DNA from: Pseudovibrio brasiliensis
GTDB taxonomy: Bacteria > Pseudomonadota > Alphaproteobacteria > Rhizobiales > Stappiaceae
Direction of reading: 5' to 3'
DNA: 64,000 nucleotides
Assembly (NCBI RefSeq): GCF_018282095.1
Contig: NZ_CP074126.1
Location: 3,700,341-3,764,340 of the forward strand
The first letter of the stretch is position 1. Each line of letters begins with the position of its first letter. The translations under genes were made by a program, and so were the position numbers. Of the stretch, positions 46,128 through 55,758 are shown in pieces. The notes under the pieces are model-generated. The model did no database searches. It was not told the origin of the DNA and worked only from the letters and a program-made list of their open reading frames with translations.

Positions 46128-46748
46128 CTAAAATCCAAGGTTCTGCACGGTGTCCACCACAAAGAACTCACCATGGCTTTCGATGCCAACAACCCGTCCC
46201 TCTGGGCTTTCCCGCTCCTGCAAATGCGGAGCAAGCTCATGTACCAGCGTACGTGCAAACAGCGCTTCCAGCCGATCACGAACAAGAATATAAGGCTTCA
46301 GCCCACCATCTTCCTGCCTCTGTACAAAGCGCAGCGGATGCTCAGGTCCAGCCTCAACAACATCACCGCAGTTGGTCCGAATGGTAATCACCTGCTTTCC
46401 GTCCTGCTGGTGAATATCCATCTCAACGGCTACAAATGGCGCATCCTCAACAGTTAGACCAATCTTCTCAACCGGCGTAACCAGATAGTACTTTCCGTCG
46501 TCTTCCTGCTTCAACACTGTTGAGAACAGATGCACCAGAGCCTCACGCTGAATAGGCGTGCCCATGTAGTACCAAGAGCCATCCCGCTTGATCTGCATAT
46601 CCAGATCTCCGCAAAAATCCGGGTTCCACAAATGGATCGGCGGCAAGCTCTTGGATTTTCCCGCACGCGAAATCAAAGCCTGAAGACCTTTCGGCATCTC
46701 CTTGATTTCCGGAATGCTCTTTTCTTTAAGTTCAGTCACCACGGTCAT
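46128..46748 (-). CDS. DUF1285 domain-containing protein
   Basis: Protein of 206 aa with the DUF1285 pattern: PPIHLWNPDFCGDLDMQIKRDGSWYYMGTPIQREALVHLFSTVL and VEKIGLTVEDAPFVAVEM. First gene of the DUF1285-nudix-DUF6111-cca-DUF1284 operon. Function unknown; the fold is thought to be beta-rich. An inverted repeat (CACCAT/ATGGTG, 46765-46788) lies just upstream and may be an operator. Confidence 0.8.
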   Translation of the reverse strand: MTVVTELKEKSIPEIKEMPKGLQALISRAGKSKSLPPIHLWNPDFCGDLDMQIKRDGSWYYMGTPIQREALVHLFSTVLKQEDDGKYYLVTPVEKIGLTVEDAPFVAVEMDIHQQDGKQVITIRTNCGDVVEAGPEHPLRFVQRQEDGGLKPYILVRDRLEALFARTLVHELAPHLQERESPEGRVVGIESHGEFFVVDTVQNLGF

Positions 46749-47207
46749 TCTACCAGTACATCTGCACCATTATGGGGGTAATATGGTGTCACAGAAGCTC
46801 TAACGCTACCCTCACCACAAGCCCGCGCCAAGTTATACCTTTGCGATAAGCCCCACTTCGCAAAATCTGAATGCCTTCCATCACCTCATTTCAGGCACGC
46901 ACTACGTCCAGAACTCTCAAATCTCAGGGAAAACGGCATTCTCCGCCCCAAGACTCACCAACTGTTCACAAAAATACCGTTAGGGTAGCTTCAAACAAGA
47001 ATGTAAACCCAGGGATGCTCTGACCCCAATCATATGAAAACTTTGAAACTGGCCCACCCGCCGCACACAGCACGTCTGCCTGCGCTGTCATTGAACCGAT
47101 GAAATGTACAGGCCTATAAATTTGCTAGGGATCGCCATTTTTAAAACCGAGTATGATGCAAAGGTGAGCTAGGCAGGGTTGTAACGCGCGACGAAAAGAG
47201 AGCAGCG
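46749..47207. other. Divergent gap DUF1285 / moxR
   Basis: The 459 bp contain no supported gene. They hold the operator-like CACCAT/ATGGTG dyad at 46765-46788 and the moxR promoter candidate at 47091-47120; the middle shows nothing distinctive. Confidence 0.45.
47091..47120 (+). promoter_or_regulatory. Candidate promoter of the moxR operon
   Basis: TTGAAC (47091-47096), 18-bp spacer, TATAAA (47115-47120), giving a leader of about 80 bases before the moxR ATG. Confidence 0.5.
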
Positions 47208-48221
47208 ATGAACACCAATATGACAGGCATGCCCCCAAAACCAGAGGATATAGTCGCCCGCACAGAAGCGGCCTGCGAAAAGATCCAAAAGGCAAAAGAG
47301 GAAATCGCCCGTTCCATATTTGGTCAGGAAAGCGTTGTAGAGCGCACACTGGTGACGATCCTTTCCGGCGGTCACGGCCTGCTGGTGGGTGTGCCCGGCC
47401 TTGCAAAAACCAAGCTGGTGGAAACACTCGGCACAGTGTTGGGCCTCGATTCCAGCCGCATCCAGTTCACACCAGACCTGATGCCCTCCGATATTCTCGG
47501 CTCTGAGGTGATGGAGGAAGCCCCTGACGGCAAACGCTCTTTCCGCTTCATTCCCGGTCCGGTCTTCGCCCAGCTGTTGATGGCGGATGAGATCAACCGC
47601 GCCAGCCCGCGAACCCAGTCCGCTCTTCTGCAATCCATGCAGGAATACCACGTCACAATCGCAGGGCATCATCACGATTTGCCTGCCCCCTTCCACGTAC
47701 TGGCCACTCAGAACCCGCTTGAACAGGAAGGCACCTACCCGCTACCAGAAGCCCAGCTCGACCGCTTCCTCATGCAGATTGATGTCCATTATCCGGACAT
47801 GGACGCAGAGCGCCGCATCCTGCTGGAAACCACAGGTGCATCCGAAGCCAAATCCAAACAGGTCTTGCAGCTGGATGAGCTGAGAGAAATGCAACAGCTC
47901 GTGCGCCACATTCCCGTTGGTGAAACCGTTATGGATGCGATCCTGAAGCTGGTCCGCGCCGCTCGCCCCGGTGAAGCTGATGGCTTTGAGGACCTCGCTC
48001 AATACATCGCCTGGGGCCCCGGCCCACGCGCCAGTCAGGCCCTGATGCTGACAGTCCGTGCCCGCGCTCTTGCCGATGGTCGCCTGTCCCCAAGCATTGA
48101 TGATGTGATGGCACTGGCCGAGCCTGTCTTGCAGCACCGCATGGCGCTCACTTTCGCGGCACGCGCTGATGGCAAAACCATCCCGCAACTGCTGAAAAAC
48201 ATCAAAGAACGCATCGCCTAA
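47208..48221 (+). CDS. MoxR family AAA ATPase
   Basis: Chaperone-like ATPase of 337 aa. Walker A GVPGLAKTKLVETLG, Walker B LLMADEINRASPRTQSALLQSMQE, sensor-1 LATQNPLEQEGTYPLPEAQLDRFLM. MoxR proteins help assemble or activate protein complexes, usually with a DUF58/VWA partner, which follows here 22 bp downstream. First gene of a four-gene operon. Confidence 0.9.
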   Translation: MNTNMTGMPPKPEDIVARTEAACEKIQKAKEEIARSIFGQESVVERTLVTILSGGHGLLVGVPGLAKTKLVETLGTVLGLDSSRIQFTPDLMPSDILGSEVMEEAPDGKRSFRFIPGPVFAQLLMADEINRASPRTQSALLQSMQEYHVTIAGHHHDLPAPFHVLATQNPLEQEGTYPLPEAQLDRFLMQIDVHYPDMDAERRILLETTGASEAKSKQVLQLDELREMQQLVRHIPVGETVMDAILKLVRAARPGEADGFEDLAQYIAWGPGPRASQALMLTVRARALADGRLSPSIDDVMALAEPVLQHRMALTFAARADGKTIPQLLKNIKERIA

Positions 48222-48243
48222 CAACAAGCCGACAGGATCGCAT

Positions 48244-49167
48244 ATGTTATCTTCGAGGACCGATCCTCAAGACAGACAGGAAAACATCTTCGGCTTAACA
48301 GGCGAAGCGCAATCCCTTGCTGATACCTTGCCAGAGCTGCTGGTGGAGGCCAGACGCATCGCAGCCAACGTCACCGCAGGTTGGCATGGCCGCCGCCGTG
48401 CAGGCCCCGGCGAAACCTTCTGGCAGTTCCGCCCCTTCCTTTCCGGCGAAGCCGCCCAGCAGGTCGATTGGCGCCGCTCCGCCCGCGACGATAATCTTTA
48501 TGTACGCGAGCGCGAATGGGAAGCCGCCCAAACCATCTGGGTCTGGGCAGATCTCTCAGCTTCCATGCGCTTCCAAAGCAAGCAGGCAGCCGCATCTAAG
48601 AGAGACCGGGCCCTGCTTCTTATGCTCGCCCTCACCTATGCCCTCAATGAAGCAGGCGAACGCGTTGGCCTTGCAGGCCTCACCCGCCCACTTGCCAGCC
48701 GAAACGCCATGCAAACCATCGCGGAAACACTGGTCCACGAGAACCCGGAGGCAACTCTGCCCAACCCGGATGGCATTCACCGTTTCTCTGAGGTCGTGCT
48801 CTTCTCTGATCTGCTGGATCCGCCGGAGAAGCTGGAAGAATGGATGGCAACCGTTGCCAGCACCGGCGCCAAAGGCCACCTTGTTCAGCTGCTGGACCCC
48901 ATTGAAGAAACCTTTCCCTTCACTGGCCCAACCCAGTTTGAAGACCCGGAGAACGGCGAGCAACTGAAGGCTGGCCGCGCACAAACATGGCAGCAGGAGT
49001 ACCTGCACCGTCTGGCAGCTCATAAAGACCAAATCAGTGCACTCTCCCGCAAATTCGGCTGGAGTTACACGCTGCACCACACAGACCGCCCAGCGGTCGA
49101 GCCACTCATGTTGCTGCATTCCCGCTTGGCGGATGCGCCGGAACACAAGATGAGAGGAGGTCTGTAA
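48244..49167 (+). CDS. DUF58 domain-containing protein
   Basis: Protein of 307 aa with the DUF58 core GPGETFWQFRPFLSGEAAQQVDWRRSARDDNLYVREREWE and the following WVWADLSASMRF, a VWA-like start (D-x-S-x-S). Predicted soluble. It forms with MoxR the usual ATPase-VWA pair. The stop is 2 bp before the next ATG. Confidence 0.88.
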   Translation: MLSSRTDPQDRQENIFGLTGEAQSLADTLPELLVEARRIAANVTAGWHGRRRAGPGETFWQFRPFLSGEAAQQVDWRRSARDDNLYVREREWEAAQTIWVWADLSASMRFQSKQAAASKRDRALLLMLALTYALNEAGERVGLAGLTRPLASRNAMQTIAETLVHENPEATLPNPDGIHRFSEVVLFSDLLDPPEKLEEWMATVASTGAKGHLVQLLDPIEETFPFTGPTQFEDPENGEQLKAGRAQTWQQEYLHRLAAHKDQISALSRKFGWSYTLHHTDRPAVEPLMLLHSRLADAPEHKMRGGL

Positions 49168-49169
49168 CC

Positions 49170-51977
49170 ATGGGCTCTCTTCTCCCAATCGGCTTTGCCG
49201 CTCCCTGGGTTCTGGCAGCTCTCGCAGCCCTGCCCGTTCTGTGGTGGCTTCTGCGCACCACCCCGCCACAGCCTGCACACGTCAAGTTTCCCCCTTTGCG
49301 GCTGCTGCTCTCCCTGCGCAATAAGGAAGAAACCCCTCAACATACACCGTGGTGGCTGATCCTTCTCCGCTTGATGCTGGCCGCAGTTCTCATCATCGCC
49401 ATGGCTGGCCCAGTCTGGAAACCGCTGGATATCGCCCAGCCCAAAACAGGGCCGCTCTGGCTCATCGTGGACAACGGCTGGGATGCCTCCGCCGACTGGG
49501 AACGTCAGATCCGCATGGCCGAGCTAATGGTGGATGGCGCCGCTCAAAACAACAGAACCGTCATGCTGGTCACCACAGCAGACGGCCCTGCCCAGCCCAT
49601 GCGCCTTTCCAGTGCGCAAGAGGTAGCAGATCAGCTCCGCGCCCTGACACCGCAAGGGTGGCAGGCAGCCCGTTCTGAGCTGATCCCGGCACTACAGAAA
49701 CAGGCCGAACAAAACCCACCTGGTGCAATCCTGTGGTTCTCTTCTCCACTGGAAGAGCCCTCCACCACCAGCTTTGCCAAAGGATTGGCCAGCATTGCCA
49801 GAGCATCGGATGTAAGCGAAAGCTCCTTCCTGATCTACCGATCAGAAACACCGGTTTACGCACTCAAGCAATTGCAGAACACTGCCGGTGCGATGACCAC
49901 GACAGTCCTCCGCCACCCAGCACCCTTGGCCGAAACACTGACAGTCCGCGCCTATGACCGCAAACAGCGCGCTATCGCAGAGCAAACGGTTGAGCTGAAA
50001 GCAGGCCAGAACAGCGCCGAAATATCGCTGGAACTCCCCTCTGAGCTGCGCAACGACATCACCAAGCTCGCCATTCTCGGCAAATCCAGCGCAGGCAGCA
50101 CAGTGCTGGTGGATGAAAAATGGCGCCGCCGCAAAGTCGGCCTCTTCGCAGGAGGCTTTGCAGATCGCTCCCAACCTCTGCTGTCACCGCTTTACTATCT
50201 GGAACGCGCGCTCTCTCCATTTGCAGACCTGCCGCCTGCAAAAAGCACGGATATCTCGACAGCCATCTCAGACTATTTCGACAAGGGCATCTCCGTCCTC
50301 ATTCTGGCTGAAGTTGGCACCCTGCCCAAGAACACAGAAGCTGACATCGCAAACTGGGTTTCCAAGGGTGGTACTCTGATCCGCTTCGCAGGCCCACAGC
50401 TTCCAGAAAAGCAGGACTCGCTGATCCCGGTCGCCCTTCGTCTGGGAGATCGCAAACTGGGCGGTTCCCTCTCCTGGAAAGAGCCTCAAGCGCTCAAGTC
50501 ATTTTCTGAAAACAGCCCCTTCCGCGCAATTGCACTACCAAAGGACGTGACAGTCAATCGTCAGGTTCTCGCAGAACCAACAGCTGACCTGCCAGACAGA
50601 ACATGGGCCTCACTGGAAGATGGCACACCACTTGTCACTGCCAAAAAACACGGCAACGGAACCATCGTACTGTTCCATGTTACCCCGGACACCAAGTGGT
50701 CTAACCTACCTCTTTCCGGTGGCTTCGTAGATATGTTGCGCGCCATCACCAGCATCTCCTCAACCGCAGTTTACAATCCGGATGAGGAAGCCGATGGCAC
50801 AGCCTCAGCTGCCGCTCTCCCTCTGCTTAAGATGCTGGATGGCTACGGCAAACTCACCCCGCCATCAGCCAATCACCAACCTATTCTGGAACGCGACTTC
50901 ACAACCACCCATCCAGGACGCACAACACCTCCGGGCCTGTACGGCACTGAGGATGCAGCCCGGGCACTCAACCTGATGGAAGACGAAGACAATCTGGTTC
51001 CGCTTGACCTGAAGCCACTCTCCATGGCCACAATCCTCGACTATCCTTCAGAAAAGCCTCTGGACCTGCGCGGTTGGTTCTTCTCCATCGCCATCCTGCT
51101 GGCCCTGCTGGATACCCTCGCCCTGCTCTGGTTGTCCGGCAAGCTGCGCCGCAACCAGTTCACCCGCGCAGCCATCCTCTTGCTCCTCGCCTCCAGTCTG
51201 AGCCTGACCGGCGCAGATAAAGTTCAGGCGCAAGACACGAGCGAACTCTTCGCACTGGATGCCTCTCTGGACACCCGCCTTGCCTATGTGATGACGGGTG
51301 TACCGGAGGTGGATGAAATCAGCCGTGCCGGGCTGTTCGGCCTCACCCGCCTGCTCACAGACCGCACGGCACTGGAACCGGAAGCCCCCATTGGGTTAGA
51401 CCTGCAAGAAAATGAGCTGGCTTTCTTCCCAATCATCTACTGGCCCATTGATGCTGCCATGCAGATGCCGAGTCCTGAAGCCATGTCCCGTATCAGCGCT
51501 TACATGCGCAACGGCGGAACCATCCTGTTTGACACCCGCGATGCCTATGGCACCGGCTCCAACTCACCCAACAAACTCAAGCTGCAGCAACTGCTCAGAG
51601 GGCTGGATATCCCAAGTCTGGAACCTGTCCCTCAGGATCACGTGCTGACAAAGACCTTCTACATTCTGGATGACTTCCCGGGCCGCTACAATCAAAGCCC
51701 CATGTGGGTGCAGGCCAGCGCCGCCACATCTGATGGCAGCCGTCCGGTACGGGCGGGCGATGGTGTCTCCCCCATCATGATCAGCGGCAATGACTTCGCC
51801 GCCGCCTGGGCCATTGATACGCAAGGCAACTACCTTTACCCAACCATCCCGGCAGACGGAAACCAGCGCGAAATGGCAGCACGCGTCGGCATCAACATCC
51901 TCATGTACACCATGACAGGCAACTACAAGGCAGATCAGGTCCACATTCCTGCTCTGCTGGAACGCATCGGTCAATAA
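49170..51977 (+). CDS. Large membrane protein, BatA N-terminal plus DUF4159
   Basis: Protein of 935 aa. An N-terminal BatA-type double helix (residues ~8-80: FAAPWVLAALAALPVLWWLL and LLRLMLAAVLIIAMAGPVW) is followed by a VWA-like periplasmic region, then a helix pair near residues 630-680 (GWFFSIAILLALLDTLALLWL; AAILLLLASSLSL) and a C-terminal DUF4159 domain (~693-935: LAFFPIIYWPIDAAMQM, GTILFDTRDAYG). Start by overlap-like spacing after DUF58 with GGAGG upstream. Probably a surface-stress or secretion-associated complex; the exact role is unknown. Confidence 0.82.
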   Translation: MGSLLPIGFAAPWVLAALAALPVLWWLLRTTPPQPAHVKFPPLRLLLSLRNKEETPQHTPWWLILLRLMLAAVLIIAMAGPVWKPLDIAQPKTGPLWLIVDNGWDASADWERQIRMAELMVDGAAQNNRTVMLVTTADGPAQPMRLSSAQEVADQLRALTPQGWQAARSELIPALQKQAEQNPPGAILWFSSPLEEPSTTSFAKGLASIARASDVSESSFLIYRSETPVYALKQLQNTAGAMTTTVLRHPAPLAETLTVRAYDRKQRAIAEQTVELKAGQNSAEISLELPSELRNDITKLAILGKSSAGSTVLVDEKWRRRKVGLFAGGFADRSQPLLSPLYYLERALSPFADLPPAKSTDISTAISDYFDKGISVLILAEVGTLPKNTEADIANWVSKGGTLIRFAGPQLPEKQDSLIPVALRLGDRKLGGSLSWKEPQALKSFSENSPFRAIALPKDVTVNRQVLAEPTADLPDRTWASLEDGTPLVTAKKHGNGTIVLFHVTPDTKWSNLPLSGGFVDMLRAITSISSTAVYNPDEEADGTASAAALPLLKMLDGYGKLTPPSANHQPILERDFTTTHPGRTTPPGLYGTEDAARALNLMEDEDNLVPLDLKPLSMATILDYPSEKPLDLRGWFFSIAILLALLDTLALLWLSGKLRRNQFTRAAILLLLASSLSLTGADKVQAQDTSELFALDASLDTRLAYVMTGVPEVDEISRAGLFGLTRLLTDRTALEPEAPIGLDLQENELAFFPIIYWPIDAAMQMPSPEAMSRISAYMRNGGTILFDTRDAYGTGSNSPNKLKLQQLLRGLDIPSLEPVPQDHVLTKTFYILDDFPGRYNQSPMWVQASAATSDGSRPVRAGDGVSPIMISGNDFAAAWAIDTQGNYLYPTIPADGNQREMAARVGINILMYTMTGNYKADQVHIPALLERIGQ

Positions 51978-52013
51978 CAAGCCAGCAACTCAACGCGGAG
52001 CACAGCAACACAC

Positions 52014-54098
52014 ATGACATGGTCTCTTTCCATCGATCCGCTTTTGCCCCTTCCGGCAATAATCGCGCTTGGAGTGATCATAACTCTGGTCTGTGCCTAT
52101 CTGCTCTTTGTGGGCATGCGCGGCGCGCTCATCCGCTCTCTTGCCCTCGCCTTGCTTGTACTGGCCCTGCTCAATCCCGCTGTCCTGCGCGAAGATCGCG
52201 AATACCTGCCAAGCACCGTTGTGGTGGTCTCCGACAACAGCCAAAGCCAGCAACTGGAAAACCGCGCTGACCTGACAGAAGCTGCGAGAGAAGAGATTGT
52301 CTCTCAGCTGCAAGCTCTTGACGGCATTGATCTGCGGCAGGTCTCCCTCAATGACACCTCCATGGAAACCGGTGATGGCACCCGCGCATTCACCGCTATC
52401 TCCAATGAACTCGCCGATGTCCCGCCAGAAAGAATAGCTGGAGCTATCGTTATCACAGATGGCCAGATCCACGATATTCCGGCAACTGCGGAGAAGCTGG
52501 GCTTCTCAGCTCCTATCCACGCCTTCATCACAGGTCGTGAGGGCGAGTTTGATCGTCGCTTGAAAGTCGCCAAGGCCCCTCGTTTTGGGCTGGTTGGCTC
52601 AACCCAGGTAGTTCAGTTAGAACTGGTGGAAGAAGGCTCTTTGCAGCCCTACGGCAATCGCGCAGAGATCACCGTCCGCCGCAACGGCGACATCCTCTCC
52701 AAGCAATTCATCTCCTCCGGTTACCCTGCTGAAATCGCCGTTGAAATCGAACATGGTGGCCAGAACATCTATGAGTTTGAGGTGGAAGCCCTTGAAGGGG
52801 AACTCACCCCACTCAACAACCGCGCCCTCGTCACCATAGATGGAGTACGCGAAAACCTGCGTGTCCTTCTGGTCTCCGGCTCTCCTCATGCCGGCGAACG
52901 CACATGGCGCAACCTGCTCAAATCAGATGCCTCCGTTGATCTCGTCCACTTCACAATCCTGCGCCCACCGGAAAAGCAGGACGGCACACCAATCAATCAG
53001 TTGTCCCTGATCGCCTTCCCAACCCGCGAGCTGTTCTCCGTCAAGATCGACGAGTTCGACCTCATCATCTTCGACCGCTACGAGCGCCGCGGCGTGCTGC
53101 CCTTGCTCTATTTCGATAACATCGCAAGGTACGTGAATGATGGCGGTGCAGTGCTCATTGCAGGTGGGCCGGACTACGCTGAGGTCAACAGCATCTTCCG
53201 AACCCCGCTGGGCCGCGTGCTTCCGGCAGCTCCAACCGGAGAAATCTTCGAAGAGCCGTTCCACGCCAATGTATCTGAACTCGGCCTGCGCCATCCGGTC
53301 ACCCGTGATCTTCCGGGAGCTGGACAGACACCACCACAATGGAGCAAATGGTTCCGCCTTGTTGGGGCAAATGTTCAGGAAGGCCAGCCCATCATGACTG
53401 CGCTGGGCGATAAGCCCCTGCTCGTCCTCAGCCGCGTTGGCAAAGGTCGTGTTGCCGCCCTGCTCTCCGATCACGTCTGGCTGTGGGCCAGAGGTTATGA
53501 AGGCGGCGGTCCGCATGTTCCGCTCCTGCGCAGGCTGGCGCACTGGCTCATGAAAGAACCGGATCTGGAAGAAGAAGCCCTGCGCATGTCCCTGCGCGGC
53601 TCAACCCTCATCACAGAACGTCAAACCCTTGCCAATCTGGTCGATCCGGTAACGCTTACAACACCCTCAGGCAAAACGGAACAACTGGAGCTGACCAAAG
53701 ACAACTCCGGTCACTGGATAGCCTCCGTCAAAGCCGAAGAGCTCGGCCTCTACTCCGCCACCGATGGTGCACACACCGCACTCATCAATGTTGGCCCGCC
53801 GAACCCACGTGAGTTTTTGGAAGTCGTCTCCACCCCTGACAAACTCTCCAGCATCACCACACAAACAGGTGGCACAGCCCTGCGTATTGGCGGCGATGAT
53901 GGCGCGTCTCTGTCCCTGCCTAACGTCATCGCACAGCGGGCTTCCACCCAGTATCACGGCAGCGGCTGGATCGGCATCAAACGCACAGATGCAAGCATCC
54001 TGAACGGGATAGACCGCTATCCACTGCTGATCGGCTTCCTTGGCCTCGCATTGCTAATGGGGCTGCTGTCCTTCACCTGGTATCGCGAAGGCCGCTAA
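52014..54098 (+). CDS. Membrane protein with glutamine-amidotransferase-like fold
   Basis: Protein of 694 aa. N-terminal helices (IIALGVIITLVCAYLLFVG; SLALALLVLALLNPAVL), a VWA-like segment (VVVVSDNSQSQQLE ... AGAIVITDGQIHDI), then a class I GATase-like region (VLLVSGSPHAGERTWRNLL ... FDLIIFDRYERRGVL ... GGAVLIAGGPDY) without the catalytic Cys context, and a C-terminal anchor YPLLIGFLGLALLMGLLSFTWY. Typical last member of this MoxR cluster. Function unknown. Confidence 0.8.
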   Translation: MTWSLSIDPLLPLPAIIALGVIITLVCAYLLFVGMRGALIRSLALALLVLALLNPAVLREDREYLPSTVVVVSDNSQSQQLENRADLTEAAREEIVSQLQALDGIDLRQVSLNDTSMETGDGTRAFTAISNELADVPPERIAGAIVITDGQIHDIPATAEKLGFSAPIHAFITGREGEFDRRLKVAKAPRFGLVGSTQVVQLELVEEGSLQPYGNRAEITVRRNGDILSKQFISSGYPAEIAVEIEHGGQNIYEFEVEALEGELTPLNNRALVTIDGVRENLRVLLVSGSPHAGERTWRNLLKSDASVDLVHFTILRPPEKQDGTPINQLSLIAFPTRELFSVKIDEFDLIIFDRYERRGVLPLLYFDNIARYVNDGGAVLIAGGPDYAEVNSIFRTPLGRVLPAAPTGEIFEEPFHANVSELGLRHPVTRDLPGAGQTPPQWSKWFRLVGANVQEGQPIMTALGDKPLLVLSRVGKGRVAALLSDHVWLWARGYEGGGPHVPLLRRLAHWLMKEPDLEEEALRMSLRGSTLITERQTLANLVDPVTLTTPSGKTEQLELTKDNSGHWIASVKAEELGLYSATDGAHTALINVGPPNPREFLEVVSTPDKLSSITTQTGGTALRIGGDDGASLSLPNVIAQRASTQYHGSGWIGIKRTDASILNGIDRYPLLIGFLGLALLMGLLSFTWYREGR

Positions 54099-54142
54099 AA
54101 CGACGTGTGCTTGGGAAATTGGTGTTTGTAACTATAAATGTC

Positions 54143-54170
54143 GCTATGGCGCTTTCTAAGTCGCCATAGC
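54143..54170. terminator. 9-bp hairpin at convergent gene ends
   Basis: GCTATGGCG (54143-54151) and CGCCATAGC (54162-54170), loop of 10. The right arm is inside the last codons of the GNAT gene. There is no T-run, but its position between convergent genes suggests 3'-end formation. Confidence 0.6.
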
Positions 54171-54731
54171 AAGGGAGCCCTGCATCATATCCAGCAGTTG
54201 CCCATCACTCTGCTTGCTTGCCACCAGTGCTGGCTTTGCATGCCCACCAGAAACATGACCAATTGGCATCGCTTCCTCTTGCAACATCAGAACAAGCAAC
54301 CGATCTGGATCAACAGGCCCCGGTAGAGTGATCTGCCCATATGGCACTTGCTCATAGCCATGTGGCCCATAATAGGGATGATCTCCCACTAACAGAATTG
54401 ACTGAACACCCTGCGCTTTGGCTTCCTCAGCAACGGTCGTCAGCAGCAACCGTCCAAGCCCCTGCCCTTTGAAGGTAGCCTTCACCGTCAACGGACCAAG
54501 CAACATGCTCTTCTGAGTGCCAATCATAATCGGGGTAAGCTTCACAGATCCGGCAATCTCACCGTTCTGCTCGCCGACAAAACACAATTGTGAAGCCTGC
54601 TGCACCCCATCCCGGATTTTGAAGGCTGTCCGCTCAAACCGCGCAGGGCCAAAGGCCTCGGCTTGCATCTGCTCTATTTCGAGAAAGTCTGCTGGGGTTT
54701 CCTGCCGCACCAGCCATTTTGAAACTGTCAT
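54156..54731 (-). CDS. GNAT family N-acetyltransferase (YhbS-like)
   Basis: Protein of 191 aa: LGPLTVKATFKGQGLGRLLLTTVAEEAKAQGVQSILLVGDHPYYGPHGYEQV is the acetyl-CoA motif with the YhbS-type GDHPYY feature. The ATG at 54731 follows GGTGTG; a GTG 12 bases earlier is less likely. The 3' end lies in a hairpin. Substrate unknown. Confidence 0.82.
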   Translation of the reverse strand: MTVSKWLVRQETPADFLEIEQMQAEAFGPARFERTAFKIRDGVQQASQLCFVGEQNGEIAGSVKLTPIMIGTQKSMLLGPLTVKATFKGQGLGRLLLTTVAEEAKAQGVQSILLVGDHPYYGPHGYEQVPYGQITLPGPVDPDRLLVLMLQEEAMPIGHVSGGHAKPALVASKQSDGQLLDMMQGSLAMAT

Positions 54732-55054
54732 TTTACACACCACAAATCGAAGGAGGAAGACCGTCGATCCGTGTGGCTCGGGCAGTTAGACCGATGTTGG
54801 GAGCACACTGAGGAAAGGACGGCACGAAGCACCACGCGAGAGCATGTCCCGCGCGTTCATTCGTCGTCGCTGTTCCCAGCAAATTGCCATAAGGCCTGTA
54901 CCCCAGTTTCTCGGTTCATCGCATGCGAGAGCACACGAAATATAATTTCACCTGCTTACGTAACACGCAAATTTTCTGTCGTAAAGCACAAAACTAAGTG
55001 CAGATGCGTATTCGTTAGTCGTAGACCATCTTCAGCTAGGCCTTTGAAAAACAA
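54732..55054. other. Gap between GNAT and NUDIX genes
   Basis: The 323 bp have no supported gene. The left end carries the GNAT leader (AAGGAGGAAG on the plus strand is not followed by a usable ORF). Nothing further recognised. Confidence 0.4.
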
Positions 55055-55552
55055 CTACCAATACGGATTAGGCTCAGCCTCACCCGCCATTTCCTGCAGC
55101 CGACGCTGCGTCGCCGGACTGATATCATCAGGCAAGGCATCCAGTGCAAACAACTGCAGATCAGAGATTTCCATAGAAGGTCTTTTCCAGTCTGGATCCT
55201 GCTCCGTGAGCTTCACTTTAAAGAGCCCCACATGATCGCGGCCAGTTCCACCCTTGTTGAGATGCATGGAAACAAGTGTCACTTTCGGCCCGCAGCCATA
55301 GCCGGTTTCCTCCGCCAGCTCACGGCGCGCAGCCTCCGCCATGGTCTCGCCGGAATCAACTCCGCCACCAGGAAAATACCAGCCCGGCAAGTACTGATGA
55401 CGTACGAGAAGGACTCGGTTTTCATCGTCAAATGCCGCAACGCGCGCTCCCAGCGTCATACCGCGACTCAAAAGTGCGGCAGATTGCACGAGTATATTGA
55501 TTATTCGCGTTTTAAAGCTCGCCACGCACAGCCTCACAATCATTATAACCAT
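55055..55552 (-). CDS. NUDIX hydrolase
   Basis: Protein of 165 aa with a standard NUDIX box GGGVDSGETMAEAARRELAEETGYG (residues ~62-86). VRHQYLPGWYFPGG before it is common to sugar-nucleotide or general NUDIX enzymes. The N-terminal 30 residues (LCVASFKTRIINILVQSAALL) may form an amphipathic helix, or the true start may be the Met at residue 28. Substrate unknown. Confidence 0.82.
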   Translation of the reverse strand: MVIMIVRLCVASFKTRIINILVQSAALLSRGMTLGARVAAFDDENRVLLVRHQYLPGWYFPGGGVDSGETMAEAARRELAEETGYGCGPKVTLVSMHLNKGGTGRDHVGLFKVKLTEQDPDWKRPSMEISDLQLFALDALPDDISPATQRRLQEMAGEAEPNPYW

Positions 55553-55709
55553 CTGATATTACGATATAAAAATCTGAAATATCATTCATGCAAAAAGTGC
55601 ATACCACCCTTGCAAAACTAACACTACACAACCCTCAGGATAGGCGTAGAAAGAGATCAAAGAATAAGCATACGCCCAAAAATTAATCAGGGCGGCCCCA
55701 TCACCTACT

Positions 55710-55715
55710 TATAAT
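55710..55715 (+). promoter_or_regulatory. TATAAT -10 box before the 38-residue ORF
   Basis: A perfect TATAAT 44 bp before the ATG; no good -35 at 17 bp spacing was found. Confidence 0.4.
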
Positions 55716-55758
55716 AGACACCTAATCCGCGTTTCCCAAATCGCAGGAGAAATACGTC

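Noticed and set aside
47034-47102. 22-codon ORF before moxR (MKTLKLAHPPHTARLPAL...)
   Set aside because: The ATG lacks a ribosome site and the frame overlaps the promoter candidate at 47091-47120.
54771-55235. 154-codon plus-strand ORF between GNAT and NUDIX genes
   Set aside because: It runs antisense into the NUDIX gene, lacks a ribosome site and has Ser/Cys/Arg-rich shadow-frame composition.
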